Shown: positions 63,585-64,000 of the stretch, piece after piece
Numbering within the stretch: the first letter of the stretch is position 1
How the letters are laid out: each line of letters begins with the position of its first letter
Assembly: GCF_001886265.1 (NCBI RefSeq)
Contig: NZ_JXLE01000014.1
Location: forward strand, 1 to 64,000
Direction: 5' to 3'
From: Enterococcus thailandicus
GTDB lineage: Bacteria; Bacillota; Bacilli; Lactobacillales; Enterococcaceae
DNA length: 64,000 nucleotides
Made by a program: the position numbers and the translations under genes
Notes under the pieces: generated by a model
The model's input: the letters and a program-made list of their open reading frames with translations, nothing else
Database searches by the model: none
Told to the model about the DNA's origin: nothing

Positions 63585-63968
63585 TTACTCAAAATAATAG
63601 TGATTACTTGGAACAATTTCTGCTCCAAATGGCATCAATGCCAAACGAGCTAATTTGAATGATTGCTTACCAAATGGGATTCCCACAATCGTAATGCACA
63701 AAATCAAGCCACTTACAACGTGTGTTAGCGCCAAAGGGAGACCTGATACAATCAACCAAATCAAATTGACAATCAATGAAAAACCACTTTGATGATAAAC
63801 GACTTCTTTTCCAAATGGAGCAAAAGATAGAGAAGCAAGTTTAAAACATTGTAACCCAATTGGGATTCCAACAATTGTTATACACCATAATACACCGGCA
63901 ATCAGCCAGCCAAGTCCACCAACTAATCCACCAAAAATAAACCATAAAATATTTCCTAAACAGCTCAT
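63585..63968 (-). CDS. yccF: YccF-domain inner membrane protein
   Basis: The 127-residue membrane protein has two copies of the YccF repeat. Each pairs a hydrophobic helix with CITIVGIPIGLQCFKLASLSFAPFG, in the second copy CITIVGIPFGKQSFKLARLALMPFG. Function unknown. The start at MSCLGN has AAAGGAG 7 bases upstream. Confidence 0.92.
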   Translation of the reverse strand: MSCLGNILWFIFGGLVGGLGWLIAGVLWCITIVGIPIGLQCFKLASLSFAPFGKEVVYHQSGFSLIVNLIWLIVSGLPLALTHVVSGLILCITIVGIPFGKQSFKLARLALMPFGAEIVPSNHYYFE

Positions 63969-64000
63969 ACTATTCTCCTTTGCCAAAGTTACTTGAATCT

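Overview
The window is a 64 kb piece of a low-GC Firmicute chromosome, almost certainly an Enterococcus. Four things point there: a copper operon in the order copY-copZ-copA-copB whose proteins have the lengths and motifs of the E. hirae Cop system; a WxL surface-protein cluster; a transglutaminase operon and Mga-like regulators of enterococcal type; and a mannitol PTS region. The species is not resolved.

Layout. The window opens in the 3' end of the tmRNA gene (ssrA) and its terminator. An AT-rich accessory block follows: a type III restriction-modification pair (mod, res) and a serine recombinase (178-5479). Then come small metabolic and stress genes (GNAT, DUF2187, free-methionine-sulfoxide reductase), an orphan degenerate response regulator, and a secreted coiled-coil M23 peptidase. 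The acetoin genes alsS-alsD and a large secreted GH18 chitinase follow. After that is a two-gene unit of an Mga-type regulator and a flavoprotein that lacks the redox cysteine of its family. A five-gene WxL/LPxTG cell-surface cluster (18.7-24.3 kb) is flanked by a divergent tetR gene broken by one frameshift.

The conserved translation and secretion block (ylxM-ffh ... rpsP-khpA-rimM-trmD-rplS) runs from 25.4 to 32.1 kb. It is split by tag, a RibD/DHFR-like gene, an FMN reductase and a repeat array. Next are phoP-phoR and a convergent pstS with a clear four-repeat Pho box, a DUF2087 regulator, two small membrane proteins, a Phd/YefM-like protein without a toxin, a second Mga-type regulator, and a moxR-DUF58-transglutaminase operon.

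The region 45.0-53.1 kb holds two mannitol-type PTS units. Unit one is mtlA-mtlF-mtlD; unit two is mtlA2-mtlR-mtlF2. Both EIICB proteins carry a second, cysteine-less EIIB-like domain. The window ends with metal homeostasis: a 50-aa protein behind a promoter with duplicated GGTACC palindromes, the copYZAB operon with two cop boxes, a FlaR-like P-loop protein, an amino-acid permease, a Cd/Zn-type P-ATPase with a palindromic operator, and a YccF membrane protein.

The least expected structure is a family of about 120-bp structured repeats, arranged as tandem modules of two subtypes. They occur at two distant intergenic loci (28.72-29.0 kb and 48.52-48.88 kb) in opposite orientation. Other points for a second look are an inverted-repeat segment between the recombinase and the mod promoter, the Cys42-to-Ser flavoprotein, the GGTACC operator with its small gene, and a 27-codon membrane peptide candidate beside the chitinase gene.
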